Source of the DNA: DASQPR01 sp963797605
Lineage (GTDB): Bacteria > Actinomycetota > Actinomycetes > Mycobacteriales > Micromonosporaceae
Length of the DNA stretch: 64,000 nt
NCBI GenBank assembly: GCA_963797605.1
Contig: CAWCPX010000005.1
Span: forward strand, 620,001 to 684,000
Direction of reading: 5' to 3'
Part shown: positions 25,062 to 34,659 of the stretch, piece after piece
Numbering within the stretch: position 1 is the stretch's first letter
How the letters are laid out: every line of letters starts with the position of its first letter
Position numbers and translations under genes: made by a program
The notes under the pieces: model-generated
What the model was told of the DNA's origin: nothing
What the model saw: the letters and a program-made list of their open reading frames with translations, nothing else
Databases searched by the model: none

Positions 25062-26469
25062 TCAGTAGGACCGGGCCAGGATCGCGATCATGCCGGGCTC
25101 GTCGTCGGAATCGGGGACGCCACCGTCGGGACGCACGAGGCACCGTACGGTGATCGCCGATTGGTTGGCCTTCGCCTCGCCGTCGACTCCGACCGCCGCC
25201 CACGGCACGCGCGCGAACCCGGTGCCGGCGGCCTCGATCGCCTCGTCGAGCGTCTGCACGTCGACGGTGTTCGCGAGCCGGCGGGCCAGCGCCTCGTCGT
25301 AGAGCGCCTTCTGATCGGCTTCAAGGGCGGCGGCCACTGCGGCGACGATGTCCGCGACCGGCACCGATTCCTTCGTGCCGGTTGATGCGCCGGGCCAACG
25401 TGACGTTGCCCTCGGCGAGATCACGGGGGCCGACCTCGATGCGGATCGGGTAACCCTTGAGTTCGGCGTCGACGGCCCGGCGCCCGAAAGCGGTGTCGAC
25501 CCGGTCGTCGAACCCGGTGCGTACGCCCGCTCCCCGCAGCGCGTCCCGGAGTTTCGTCGCCGCCGACATCACGCCGTCGCCGTCCTTCACGACCATGACG
25601 TGCGCCTGGATCGGCGCCAGCGTCGGCGGCACCCGCAGCCCGTTGTCGTCGCCGTGCGTCATGATCAGACCGCCGACCATGCGGGTGGACGTGCCCCACG
25701 AGGTCGTGTAGGCCAGCTCTTGCGTACCACCCTGGGATGTGAATGTGATGTTGAAAGCTCGTGCGAAGTTCTGGCCGAGTTCGTGGGAGGTGCCCATCTG
25801 CAGCGCCTTGCCGTCGCCCATCATCGCTTCGAGCGTGTAGGTGCTGGTGGCCCCGGCGAACCGCTCCCGAACCGTCTTGCGCCCGACGATCACCGGGATC
25901 GCGAGCACGGACTCCATGAAGTCCTGGTAGACGTCGTGCAGGATGCGCCGGGCGTAGGAACGGGCATCGGCCTCGTCGGCATGCGCGGTATGGCCCTCCT
26001 GCCAGAGGAATTCGCTCGTGCGCAGGAAGATCCGGGGTCGCATCTCCCACCGGACGACGTTCGCCCACTGGTTGAGCAGCAACGGAAGGTCACGGTAGCT
26101 GCTGATCCACTTCGCCATGAACTCGCCGATGACGGTCTCGCTCGTCGGGCGCACGACGACCGGCTCGGCCAGCTGCTTGCCACCGCCGTGCGTGACGACC
26201 GCGAGTTCCGGCGAGAAGCCCTCGACGTGCTCGGCCTCGCGGCTGAGGTAGCTCTCCGGGATGAAGAGCGGGAAGTACGCGTTCTGCGCCTCGGCCGCCT
26301 TGATCCGCAGGTCCATGCCGTCGACCATGCGCTCCCAGATGGCATAGCCGACCGGCCGGATCACCATGGTGCCGCGAACCGGCCCGTTGTCGGCGAGTTC
26401 GGCCTTGGAGATCACATCTTGGTACCAGCGGGGAAAGTCTTCCGCCCGGGGAGTCAGCACACGCGCCAT
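25062..26469 (-). CDS. proS: prolyl-tRNA synthetase (archaeal/eukaryotic-like type), one frameshift
   Basis: Charges tRNA-Pro. Class II motifs: motif 2 as RWEMRPRIFLRTSEFLWQEGHTAH near residue 140, and motif 3-like GGLIMTHGDDNGLRVPP near 270. The total of about 469 residues without the bacterial editing insertion domain marks the short archaeal/eukaryotic-like ProS found in many Actinomycetota. The frame breaks near 25385-25395: the upstream part reads NVTLARRINRHEG, while the correct continuation TGTKESVPVADIVAAV is one base out of phase. The C-terminal part ends MIAILARSY. Probably a sequencing indel. Confidence 0.92.
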
Positions 26470-26568
26470 GAGGATGCATCTTACGGGCGCCGTGTGGTCT
26501 TGGCGGGATCGCGGTCCTGTGGCTGTTTCGGCGGCCGGGAGACAGCGATGAAACCGCAGTTTTCTCGA

Positions 26569-27474
26569 TCACAGCGGAGGCCGGGACATCAGGTCCCGAA
26601 TGTAGTCGGCGATTTGCCGGATATTGTGCGGAATATCGTCTCCGGTGACTCGTACGATCCGCCAACCGGCAGCCAACAGGGCGTTGGCACGGCGTGCGTC
26701 GGCCCGAAATATCGGTCGTTGCCGGTGATGATCTCCGTCGTATTCGATGCCGACCTGTGCCCACCGATACGCGAGATCAAGACGGGCGATCAGGCGACCC
26801 GATGTGTCGCGGACCTCCACCTGCGCCTCTGGCCGTGGCAGACCTTCGTCCATCAGTCCGAGCCGAAGCATCGACTCCCGCGGCGACTCCGCCAGCGGTT
26901 CGACCAGATCCACAACGGCGGCGAATCGTGCATCGCCACGTTTACCGGCGCAGGACCGTCGCAACTCGGTCAGATCCTCCATGGTGATCAGCCGACGCTG
27001 TAACAACGCGTCGACAGCCACCACAGCATCCCGCCTAGGGAACCGTTTACCCAGGTCGAGCGCGGTGCGCAACGGCGACGTGGCCGTCAGGCCGCGAACC
27101 GACACGCTCTCGGCCGGCAGCAGGGGTGATCGCACGACAGTCACCAGCGGTCGTCTGGTCTCGACTCGTATTGACGGTGGCACCGTGATCTCCACCGGCG
27201 CCATGCCCAACGGCAGCACATCCACACCGAACAGTGCGGCCGCGCTCAGTCCGCTGATCGCCGAACCGCATGCCCACCGCGCGTAGACCATCGCGGCGTA
27301 GCACCACAGCCGATGATCCATCCGCACATCGGCGGCGATATAGACATCGGGTAGAAGCCGACGCCATCCCTGACCACGAAGTCTGGACCGCGTCAGCAGG
27401 CCGGAAGCTATGGCCGCGGATCCGCGAAACGGCAGCAGCCGGAGATCGCTGGGTATCCGCGGCGACACTGGCAT
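26569..27474 (-). CDS. DUF559-like protein with AbiEi-type N-terminal region
   Basis: 301 residues from ATG 27474 (MPVSPRIPSDLRLLPF). The N-terminal half (LTRSRLRGQGWRRLLPDVYI, AISGLSAAALFGVDVLP, TSPLRTALDLGKRFPR) resembles the AbiEi antitoxin-like winged domain often found in such actinobacterial proteins. The C-terminal half ends in a DUF559/Vsr-like nuclease fold: VGIEYDGDHHRQRPIFRADARRANALLAAGWRIVRVTGDD, with Asp in EYDGDHH as a possible metal ligand. No neighbouring toxin gene is present. A nuclease role is inferred from fold only. Confidence 0.7.
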   Translation of the reverse strand: MPVSPRIPSDLRLLPFRGSAAIASGLLTRSRLRGQGWRRLLPDVYIAADVRMDHRLWCYAAMVYARWACGSAISGLSAAALFGVDVLPLGMAPVEITVPPSIRVETRRPLVTVVRSPLLPAESVSVRGLTATSPLRTALDLGKRFPRRDAVVAVDALLQRRLITMEDLTELRRSCAGKRGDARFAAVVDLVEPLAESPRESMLRLGLMDEGLPRPEAQVEVRDTSGRLIARLDLAYRWAQVGIEYDGDHHRQRPIFRADARRANALLAAGWRIVRVTGDDIPHNIRQIADYIRDLMSRPPL

Positions 27475-27580
27475 CGAGCCATCGTGGCTCAACGAAATCC
27501 GTGGAAGGCCCGACGGCAGACCAAATTGTGGATGGCGAGGGTGCTTGTGGACGGAGAATCCGAGCCCCCGGATGGGGAGA

Positions 27581-28957
27581 TTACTCCGGGAACTGAGCGA
27601 TGTAATCGTCGATGCGGAACTTGCGCCGGAGCCCGGCATCGTTCATGAAACGCACCTGCCCGAACACCGGCCGTTCCGCCCACGGCCGGTCATGCAGCCC
27701 GGCGATCGACCACATCACGCCGACGTACCCGTTCGGGTCACCGCCGTCGATCTCGTAGAAATCGTTCAGCCGCACGGCCGTCTCGATCGCCGACGCCGCC
27801 GACGGGCTCCATTCCAGGATCTTCTTCGCCCAGTACATCCGCATGTAGCCGTGCATCTTCCCGGTTCGCGTCATCTGCCGCTGTGCCGCGTTCCAGGCGT
27901 CGTCGTGGGTCTCCGCGCGCTCGAACTGCTCGTAGGAGTAGAGGTGGTCCCGTGCGTCGCCAGCATGCGTGGCCAGCGTCTTACGAGCCCAGTCCGGAGC
28001 GCCGTCGAGCCGGTCGTACCGCGGCTCGTAGAGGCAGTAGTTGTCGGACAGTTCCTTGCGCACGACCATCTCCTCGATCAGTGTGTCCGCGTCCGGTGCC
28101 GTCAGGGCCACCCGGAGCGACGACAGCTGGCCGTAGTGGAGGTACGGCGAGAGCCCGCTCAGCCCGTCTTTCGTCGGATCGTTGCGATCGTCGGCGTACC
28201 CGCTGAGCCGATGCGTGACGAATCCGCGCAACGCGCGCGCCGCCGCCTCCTGCCCCGGCATCGCCGCCACCGCCGAACCGTTGGCGGGCAGTTTCGGCAA
28301 CAGCAGCCGTGCGATGTCGGTGAGTTGCTCGGATGCCAACGATCCCGACCAGGCGACCGGATGCTTGACCAGGCGCGGCGGCTCGATCAGGAACCGGCGG
28401 AGGTGTCGGTGGATCTTCGGACGAATCGTCCGCGCCGCGAACTCGAGCTTTTCGCTCGTGATCCACGCCGGCACGATGTTGTGCGTGTCGACTTCCAGCA
28501 CCGGCACGTCGACCGCGGCCGCGAGCGCGGATCGGAGCGCGCGAGGGCCCCGCAGCGGCGAGAAGTCGACGTAGACCACGGCCGGCCGGCACTCGGCAAT
28601 GAGGGATTTCAGCGCCTTCGATGGTGACGTCGCACGCGTGACGACGAAAGTGACGTTGTGCGCGGCCAGGTCCGCCTCGACGTCGACGAGCCCGTCGAGC
28701 ATGAACGCGAAGTGCTCCCGCGCCCGCACACCCGATCCCGCGTAGACCATGAACGCGACGATCAGCGGGAGGCCACCCGCGATCGCGTGCCGCTGAGCCG
28801 CCAGTAACGCGTGGTTATCGGCTGTGCGCTGATCGCGGGACATGACGTAGAGCACCGATGCGGGCGACCGCGGCGGCGCGGCCGAGTTCAACGCGCGGCG
28901 ACGAGCGAGCAGGTCAGCGTCGGTGTCGGCGGATTTCTCGGAAGCGGCCACACTCAC
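27581..28957 (-). CDS. class II cyclobutane pyrimidine dimer photolyase
   Basis: Light-driven repair of UV dimers in DNA. From GTG 28957 it has 458 residues. Class II signatures are clear: GKMHGYMRMYWAKKILEW near the FAD site, NDFYEIDGGDPNGYVGVMWS, then HDRPWAERPVFGQVRFMN. The N-terminal antenna domain begins SVLYVMSRDQRTADNHALL. The start GTG overlaps the amidohydrolase TGA (GTGA). Class II enzymes are less common in bacteria than class I. Confidence 0.93.
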   Translation of the reverse strand: MSVAASEKSADTDADLLARRRALNSAAPPRSPASVLYVMSRDQRTADNHALLAAQRHAIAGGLPLIVAFMVYAGSGVRAREHFAFMLDGLVDVEADLAAHNVTFVVTRATSPSKALKSLIAECRPAVVYVDFSPLRGPRALRSALAAAVDVPVLEVDTHNIVPAWITSEKLEFAARTIRPKIHRHLRRFLIEPPRLVKHPVAWSGSLASEQLTDIARLLLPKLPANGSAVAAMPGQEAAARALRGFVTHRLSGYADDRNDPTKDGLSGLSPYLHYGQLSSLRVALTAPDADTLIEEMVVRKELSDNYCLYEPRYDRLDGAPDWARKTLATHAGDARDHLYSYEQFERAETHDDAWNAAQRQMTRTGKMHGYMRMYWAKKILEWSPSAASAIETAVRLNDFYEIDGGDPNGYVGVMWSIAGLHDRPWAERPVFGQVRFMNDAGLRRKFRIDDYIAQFPE

Positions 28958-30033
28958 CGAACGACCTGGCCGCGCAGCACGATGCGCCGCGGCGCCCGCA
29001 CGATGCGAAGGTCGGCGCGAGGGTCTTCGTCGTAGACGGTCAGATCGGCCAGCCCGCCCTCGACCAGGCCCGGGAATCCGAGCCACGAGCGCGCTCCCCA
29101 CGACGCCGCGGCCAGCACCGCCTCGGCCGACATGCCGGCCTTCTCGTGCAGCATCAGCATCTCGGCCGCCGCCATGCCGTGCGGAATGCCGCCGCCTGCG
29201 TCCGTACCGACATAAATGGGAACTCCCGCTTCGTGGGCGGCCGCGACGATCGTCGGGAAGCCGGCCTGAAGCGCACGCATGTGAGCGGCGTAGGTCGGGA
29301 ACTTCGCCTCCGCGTCGCCCGCGATCTTCTCGAACGTCTCGATATTGATCATCGTCGGCACCAGCGCGGTGCCCTGCGCCGCCATCGCGTCGATCAGGTC
29401 GAGCGACAGCCCGGTGCCGTGCTCCACCGAGTCGATACCGGCCGCGACGAGCGTGGCGACGGACTCCTCGGCGAACGCGTGCACCGTGATCCGCGCACCG
29501 GCCGCGTGCGCCGACGCGACCGCGGCCGTCATCGTCGCCGCGTCCCAGGCCGGAGCCAGGTCGCCCACCGAACGGTCGATCCAGTCACCGACGAGCTTCA
29601 CCCACCCGTTGCCCGCTTTCGCCTGTGCGGTGACTTCTGCGACCACGTCCGGCGCCTCGACCTCGACACCGATGTCCCGCAGATACCGGCGCACCGGCGC
29701 GACATGCCGACCAGCTCGCGCCAACCGAGGCAGATCAACATCAAGATCTAATTCCGCATATGGGTACGGCGATCCCGCATCGCGCATCGCCAACACGCCC
29801 GCTTCCCGATCGATCACCGCGAGCGCGCGTGCCTCGTCGACGCTCTCGATCGGGTGGCCACCGGCCTTGATGCCGATGTGGCAGTGGGCGTCGACGAGCC
29901 CCGGAAGCACGAATCCCTCCGTCGCGATCGTCTGCGCGCCGGGGACCGGCGAGAACGTGACGTGATCGCCCACTATCCAGATGTCGCGGACCTCGTCGTC
30001 GGGCAGCACAACACCACGAACATGCAGAGCCAT
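28954..30033 (-). CDS. amidohydrolase family protein
   Basis: 359 residues, amidohydrolase superfamily with the metal site HCH (H50, H52 in VDAHCHIG), a Lys in GWVKLVGDW near 143, HAF near 180, EHGTG near 202 and the distal acid GTDAGGG near 278. The C-terminal strand GGLADLTVYDEDP is typical of imidazolonepropionase/prolidase-like members. Substrate not readable. Translationally coupled to the photolyase gene downstream by a four-base overlap. Confidence 0.9.
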   Translation of the reverse strand: MALHVRGVVLPDDEVRDIWIVGDHVTFSPVPGAQTIATEGFVLPGLVDAHCHIGIKAGGHPIESVDEARALAVIDREAGVLAMRDAGSPYPYAELDLDVDLPRLARAGRHVAPVRRYLRDIGVEVEAPDVVAEVTAQAKAGNGWVKLVGDWIDRSVGDLAPAWDAATMTAAVASAHAAGARITVHAFAEESVATLVAAGIDSVEHGTGLSLDLIDAMAAQGTALVPTMINIETFEKIAGDAEAKFPTYAAHMRALQAGFPTIVAAAHEAGVPIYVGTDAGGGIPHGMAAAEMLMLHEKAGMSAEAVLAAASWGARSWLGFPGLVEGGLADLTVYDEDPRADLRIVRAPRRIVLRGQVVR

Positions 30034-30178
30034 GTCCTCACTCTGTCACGCACATTCGCAGGCCCCGTGCACGCGTCCGCCGACCGACACTCCCGAGGAC
30101 GTCATGCCTCCGGCGACATGGCCAAGTCGTTCCCGACATGCCTTCCAGGGAACGCATGCGCGGATTTGCGCCGGACGG

Positions 30179-30270
30179 CCCGCCGCCCCGCTCCAGACCG
30201 CCCGCCGCCCCGCTCCAGACCGCCCGCCGCCCCGCTCCAGACCGCCCGCCGCCCCGCTCCAGACCGCCCG
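30179..30270. repeat. 22-bp tandem repeat, four copies
   Basis: A 22-base period containing CCGCCCCGCTCCAGACC is seen with starts at about 30184, 30206, 30228 and 30250. Copies are identical, which suggests recent expansion by slippage. Confidence 0.9.
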
Positions 30271-30279
30271 GCGCCCGGC

Positions 30280-30349
30280 GACCGGCGACCGGCGACCGGC
30301 GACCGGCGACCGGCGACCGGCGACCGGCGACCGGCGACCGGCGACCGGC
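30280..30349. repeat. heptanucleotide repeat, ten copies
   Basis: The unit GACCGGC is repeated ten times without interruption from 30280 to 30349. Such perfect short repeats are hypermutable by slipped-strand mispairing; copy number in the real genome may differ from this assembly. Confidence 0.92.
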
Positions 30350-30369
30350 GGAAGTATCGCGTCTCACGA

Positions 30370-30665
30370 TCGGTATGTCTCCGGGCACATCGCAATGCCG
30401 CCCACGTCATACCTTTCGCAGAACACATGTTCGGTTCGCGCGCCCGCGTCATCGACCCGTCACGAGGAACGTGTGTTTCACGAGCGGCATGTTTGAGCGG
30501 ACATGACTATGTCGCACAAGACACAGCGTTCGGGACACACAACCAGGTTTGCGGACGCCGACGCGATCAGCGGCCAGAGACCCGGGGTCAGCGGTCACAA
30601 CTCCCGCGAACGGTATGCCTCCGTGCACATCGCGATGTCACCTGCGACATACCGTTCACGGAACA
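30370..30665. repeat. three degenerate GGTATG-type palindromic elements
   Basis: Elements of about 55 bases start near 30370, 30485 and 30611, spaced 115-126 bases. The first and third align as CGGTATG-y-CTCCG-k-GCACATCGC then GACATACC/GTCATACC and a shared GAACAC end, so each can fold with GGTATG/CATACC arms. The middle copy is more diverged. A similar pair of arms is at 44529-44593. Confidence 0.6.
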
Positions 30666-30772
30666 CCAGCCCGATCGCGCGCGACGGAGCGCCGCGCCGG
30701 ATCGGGATTCGCTCCGGGCACGGCCAACCGCCGCAGCGCAAGCGCAACCACGGCCGCAAGGGCAACGGCGGC

Positions 30773-30872
30773 TCAGTCAGTTGCGCTTCGTCAGGGCAAC
30801 GGCGGCTCAGTCATTGCGCTTCGTCAGGGCAACCACGGGTCAGTCGTTGCGCTTCGTCAACTTCGTGAAGTC
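30773..30872. repeat. three tandem copies of the ffh 3' end
   Basis: Units starting TCAGTC at 30773, 30807 and 30840 (periods 34 and 33) share TTGCGCTTCGTCAGGGCAAC or a close variant. The unit at 30840 begins with the reverse of the true ffh TGA stop and covers its last codons (TKRND); the other two lie downstream of the stop. Confidence 0.85.
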
Positions 30873-32368
30873 GAGTTTCGGCGCCTTGAAGGGCGCCGGC
30901 GCACCGGGCATCGCGTTGGGGTCGAGGCCGGGGGGCAGCTGCGGCATGCCGGCCGGGAAACCGCCCGGCATCGCACCGCCGACGCGCGGACGACCGCCGC
31001 CCTTCGTGCCCTTGCGCTTGTTCTTCGGCGACTTCGTGGCCTTGCGGCGGCCGGGCATGCCCATCATGCCGCCCATCTGCTTCATCATCTTCTGCGCTTC
31101 GGTGAAGCGGTTGAGCAGCTGGTTGACGTCCATGACGGTGACGCCGGAGCCACGGGCGATGCGGGAGCGGCGGGAGCCGTTGATGATCTTCGGGTCTTCG
31201 CGCTCCCCCGGCGTCATCGACCGGATGATCGCCGTGATGCGGTCGAAGTGGCTGTCGTCGAGCTCGGCCAGCTGGTCTTTCATCTGGCCCATGCCCGGCA
31301 TCATGCCGAGGATGTTGGCGATCGGGCCCATCCGGCGGATCGCGGTGAGCTGGTCGAGGAAGTCGTCGAGCGTGAACGCGTCGCCGCCCATGACCTTCGC
31401 GGCCATCTTCTGCTTCTGGTCTTCGTCGAACGCCGACTCGGCCTGCTCGATCAGCGTGAGCATGTCGCCCATGCCGAGGATGCGGCTGGCCATCCGGTCG
31501 GGGTGGAAGACGTCGAAGTCTTCGAGCTTCTCGCCGGTCGACGCGAACAGGATCGGCTCGCCGGTCACGTGCCGCACCGAGAGCGCGGCACCACCGCGGG
31601 CGTCACCGTCGAGCTTGGACAGCACCACGCCGGTGATGCCGACGCCGTCGCGGAAGGCCTCGGCGGTGGCGACCGCGTCCTGGCCGACCATCGCGTCGAT
31701 GACGAAGATGATCTCGTCGGGCTAGACGGCGTCGCGGATGTCGGCGGCCTGCTGCATCATCTCCGCGTCGATGCCGAGACGGCCGGCGGTGTCGACGATG
31801 ACGATGTCGCGCATCTGGCGCTTGGCGTGCTCGATCGCGTCTCGGGCGACCTGGACCGGGTCGCCGACGCCGTTGCCGGGCTCGGGCGCGAACACCTCGA
31901 CGCCGGCGCGGCCACCGAGCACCTGGAGCTGGCTGACGGCGTTGGGGCGCTGCAGGTCGGCCGCGACGAGCAGCGGCTGGTGGCCCTGCTTCTTCAGGTA
32001 GCAGCGCGAGCTTGCCGGCCAGCGTGGTCTTACCGGAGCCCTGGAGGCCGGCGAGCATGATCACGGTCGGCGGCTGCTTGGCGAACCGGAGCCGCCGGGT
32101 CTCGCCGCCGAGCACGTTGACCAGCTCTTCGTGCACGATCTTGATGACCTGCTGTGCCGGGTTGAGCGCCTGCGACACCTCGGCGCCGCGTCGCCCGCTC
32201 CTTGAGCGACGCGATGAAGGCCCGCACGACGGGCAGCGCGACATCGGCCTCGAGCAGCGCCAGCCGGATCTCGCGCGCGGTGGCGTCGATGTCGGCGTCG
32301 GAAAGCCGGCCCTTGCCTCGCAGCTTCGTGAAGATCCCGTTGAGGCGGTCACTCAATGTGTCAAACAC
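30840..32368 (-). CDS. ffh: signal recognition particle protein Ffh, two frameshifts and one in-frame TAG
   Basis: GTPase of the SRP that delivers membrane proteins to FtsY. N domain MFDTLSDRLNGIFTKLRGKG; G1 GLQGSGKTTLAGKLA; G3 DTAGR; G4 SKLDGDARGGAALS; Met-rich M domain (ILGMMPGMGQMKDQL, MMKQMGGMMGMPG) with a Pro/Gly tail. Frame breaks near 32198 and near 32001 (an extra G before the expected LYLKKQG), and a TAG at 31722-31724 where related proteins have a coding residue before PDEIIFVIDAM; CAG to TAG would explain it. The gene is essential, so all three are suspected sequence errors. GTG start. Confidence 0.9.
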
Positions 32369-32456
32369 AGCGCTTCATCCTCGAATGTCCGTTTATCTCG
32401 GGCGAGCGATGTCACGCCCATAGCGAGGGTAGCCGTCCGAGACACAACCAGCCCAA

Positions 32457-34659
32457 CTACATGAGCGCCTTGTCCAACTCATCCGTGACGATCGTCCGCT
32501 CCTCGGCGGTTCCCCACACTCCGACCAGGTAAAACGCGTCGACGACCTCGGCGCCTAGCGTGGCGACGCGGGCGGCCCGCACGTCGGCACCGGCGTTGGC
32601 CAGCGCCGACGTGATCCGGTAGAGGAGACCGGGCGCGTCCGCGGCGCGGATTTCCAGCACGACGGCGTCCGTCGCCACGTCGCGGTGCCACGAGACGACC
32701 GGAGATGCCGCCTTCGTACGACCGCCGCGCACCAGCCGATCCATCGGCAGCTGACCGAGCGCGGCCTTCCGCAGATCGACGTCCAGCCGGGTGCGGTCCG
32801 GCGGTGAACCGTAGCGCTGCACCATCGAGATCCGGATGTACCCGCGTTCGTCGATCGTCGAGACGTCGGCGCTGATCACGTCCAGCCGATGCAGCGCCAG
32901 CGCGCCCGCGATGTCGGCGAGGAGACCGCGGCGGTCCTTCGCGGCCACAGTGACGTGGGTCTCGGTGATGTCGACGGCGGGCAGCGGCGCGTTGACCAGC
33001 GCGGTGTCGATCGTCGGGTGCGGGCGGCAGGGTGCCGTCGGTGACATGAGCGCGCACCGCCTCGACGAGTTCCTTGATGAGCCCGAAGCGCCACGGTGAC
33101 ACGACGGCGGGTCCCGTCGCCGCGGAATCGGCCCGGCACAGCGCGTGCAGTAGGTCGAGCGTCTCCACGTCGCCCACCGCGTCCGCGACATCGGTGATCG
33201 TGACCGGGTCGCTGAGGTCCCGACGGGTCGCCACGTCGGGCAGGAGCAGATGCAGCTCGACCAATCGCGCGATCATCACGACGTCGTCCGGCGGGAAGCC
33301 CATGTCGGTGGCGAGGTTCGCGGCCAGCGGCGCGCCGACCCTGCTGTGGTCACCCGGCAGGCCCTTGCCGACGTCGTGCAGCAGGGCCGCGATGAGCAGC
33401 AGGTCCGGGCGGGATACGTCGCGGACGTACGCGGCCGCTTCGGTGACCGTCCGCACGAGGTGCCAGTCGACGGTGTACGAGTGGATCGGATGGTGCTGTG
33501 GCAGCCCGCGAAGCCGGTTCCACTCCGGCAGCCAGGCGCCGACGAGCCCGTGCCGGTCACACGCGTCCCACACCGCACCGAGCGCCTCACCCGTCCCGAG
33601 CAGGGCCAGGAACGCCTGCCGAGCGGATGCCGGCCACGGTGTCGGCAGCGTCGGCGTGAAACGGGCCAGCCATTCGAGCGTGGCCCGGGCGATCGGCAGC
33701 TCGGTCGTCGCGGCGGCGGCGGCGACCCGCAGGCCGAGGCTCGGGTCGGGGCGGGAGCCGACGGCGGCGCGGGCGAGCACGATCTCACCGTCCTGGGAGA
33801 CGACATCGCGGGCCACCGGGGAACGGGGAGCGTGCACCGGAGCGCGCCAGCGGTCGACGGCGCGCCAGGCGTCGGCGAGCGCGTACGAGATCGCGCGCGC
33901 GTCGGTGGAGATCCGTCGCAGCAGCGCGTCGCCGTCATTGATGCCGAGCAGGGTCGCGACGGGCATCCGTTCCTGCGCGATCAGCCGGTCGACGCGGCGG
34001 CCGACACCGATGTGCAGCGCGTCGCGCGTGTCGAGCAGCCGGGCGTGGGCGGCCCGCACGGGCGGACGGTAGACGTCGGCGATGCCGAGGGCCGCGATCG
34101 CCCGCAGCACCTGCACGTCGCGTAGCCCTCCGGCGGCCTCCTTCAGGTCGCCTTCGAGCAGAAAAGCCAGGTCGCCGTGGGCTTTGACGCGGGCGGCGAT
34201 GGAGTCCCGGAGGCGTACGAGGGCCCGTCCGGCGGTGCGGCGCCACTGGTCGGCACCGGCTGACCGGAGGTTCGCGGCGAGCGTGTGGTCGCCGGCGATG
34301 TACCGGACGTCGAGGAGAGACAGCGCGACCCGGACGTCCTCGGTCGCGACCGACAGCGCCTCGGGCACCGTGCGGACGGCGTGGTCGAGCCCGACCTTCG
34401 CGTCCCAGATCGGGTACCACAGTCGGTGGGCCAGCTCGCCGACTCCGGGGATCCCTCGGTGGATCAGGAGCAGGTCGATGTCGCCGTACGGCGAGCATTC
34501 GCGCCGCCCGAGGCCGCCGGTGGCGACGAGGGCGACCCCGTCGGCCGGCGCGTGCGCCTCCGCGTAGAGCTGCTGGAGCCATGAGTCGAGCGCCGCCGCA
34601 CGCATGTCGCGTGCGGCGGCGCCCACCAGCTCAGTGTCACGAGCCAACAACGAGGCCAC
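32457..34659 (-). CDS. glnD: [protein-PII] uridylyltransferase/adenylyltransferase GlnD, one frameshift
   Basis: Modifies PII in response to nitrogen status; the actinobacterial enzyme is reported to adenylylate PII. Domains: nucleotidyltransferase (GGLGRRECSPYGDIDLLL near residue 48), the GlnD-type helical linker (LAFLLEGDLKEAAGGLRDVQVL), HD domain (LLHDVGKGLPGDHS near 430), and two C-terminal ACT domains (DRRGLLADIAGALALHRLDV; DAPGLLYRITSALANAGADV). The frame breaks near 33022 between the HD and first ACT domain; the ACT part ends at 32457. Follows glnB directly, as in amt-glnB-glnD operons. Confidence 0.9.

Larger units (their letters stand above)
30034..30839. repeat. repeat-rich non-coding gap between ffh and the amidohydrolase gene
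   Basis: About 800 bases without a supported gene. It holds a 22-bp unit repeated four times (about 30179-30270), a 7-bp unit repeated ten times (30280-30349), degenerate GGTATG-type inverted-repeat elements near 30090, 30370, 30485 and 30611, and two extra tandem copies of the ffh 3' end (30773-30839). Long open frames here are translations of the repeats. Confidence 0.8.

Noticed and set aside
26569..27474. Complete AbiE-type toxin-antitoxin system
   Set aside because: The N-terminal part is AbiEi-like but no AbiEii nucleotidyltransferase toxin is adjacent, and the C-terminus is DUF559-like.
30179..30349. CRISPR array at 30.2 kb
   Set aside because: Units are 22 and 7 bases and directly adjacent; no spacers and no cas genes.
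30034..30868. Proteins with PAPDRPPPRSRP and RRPATGD repeats
   Set aside because: Mere translations of the 22-bp and 7-bp tandem repeats, open on both strands.
30840..32368. Programmed frameshifting in ffh
   Set aside because: Two breaks plus a stop with no slippery site or conserved structure; ffh is not known to use recoding.
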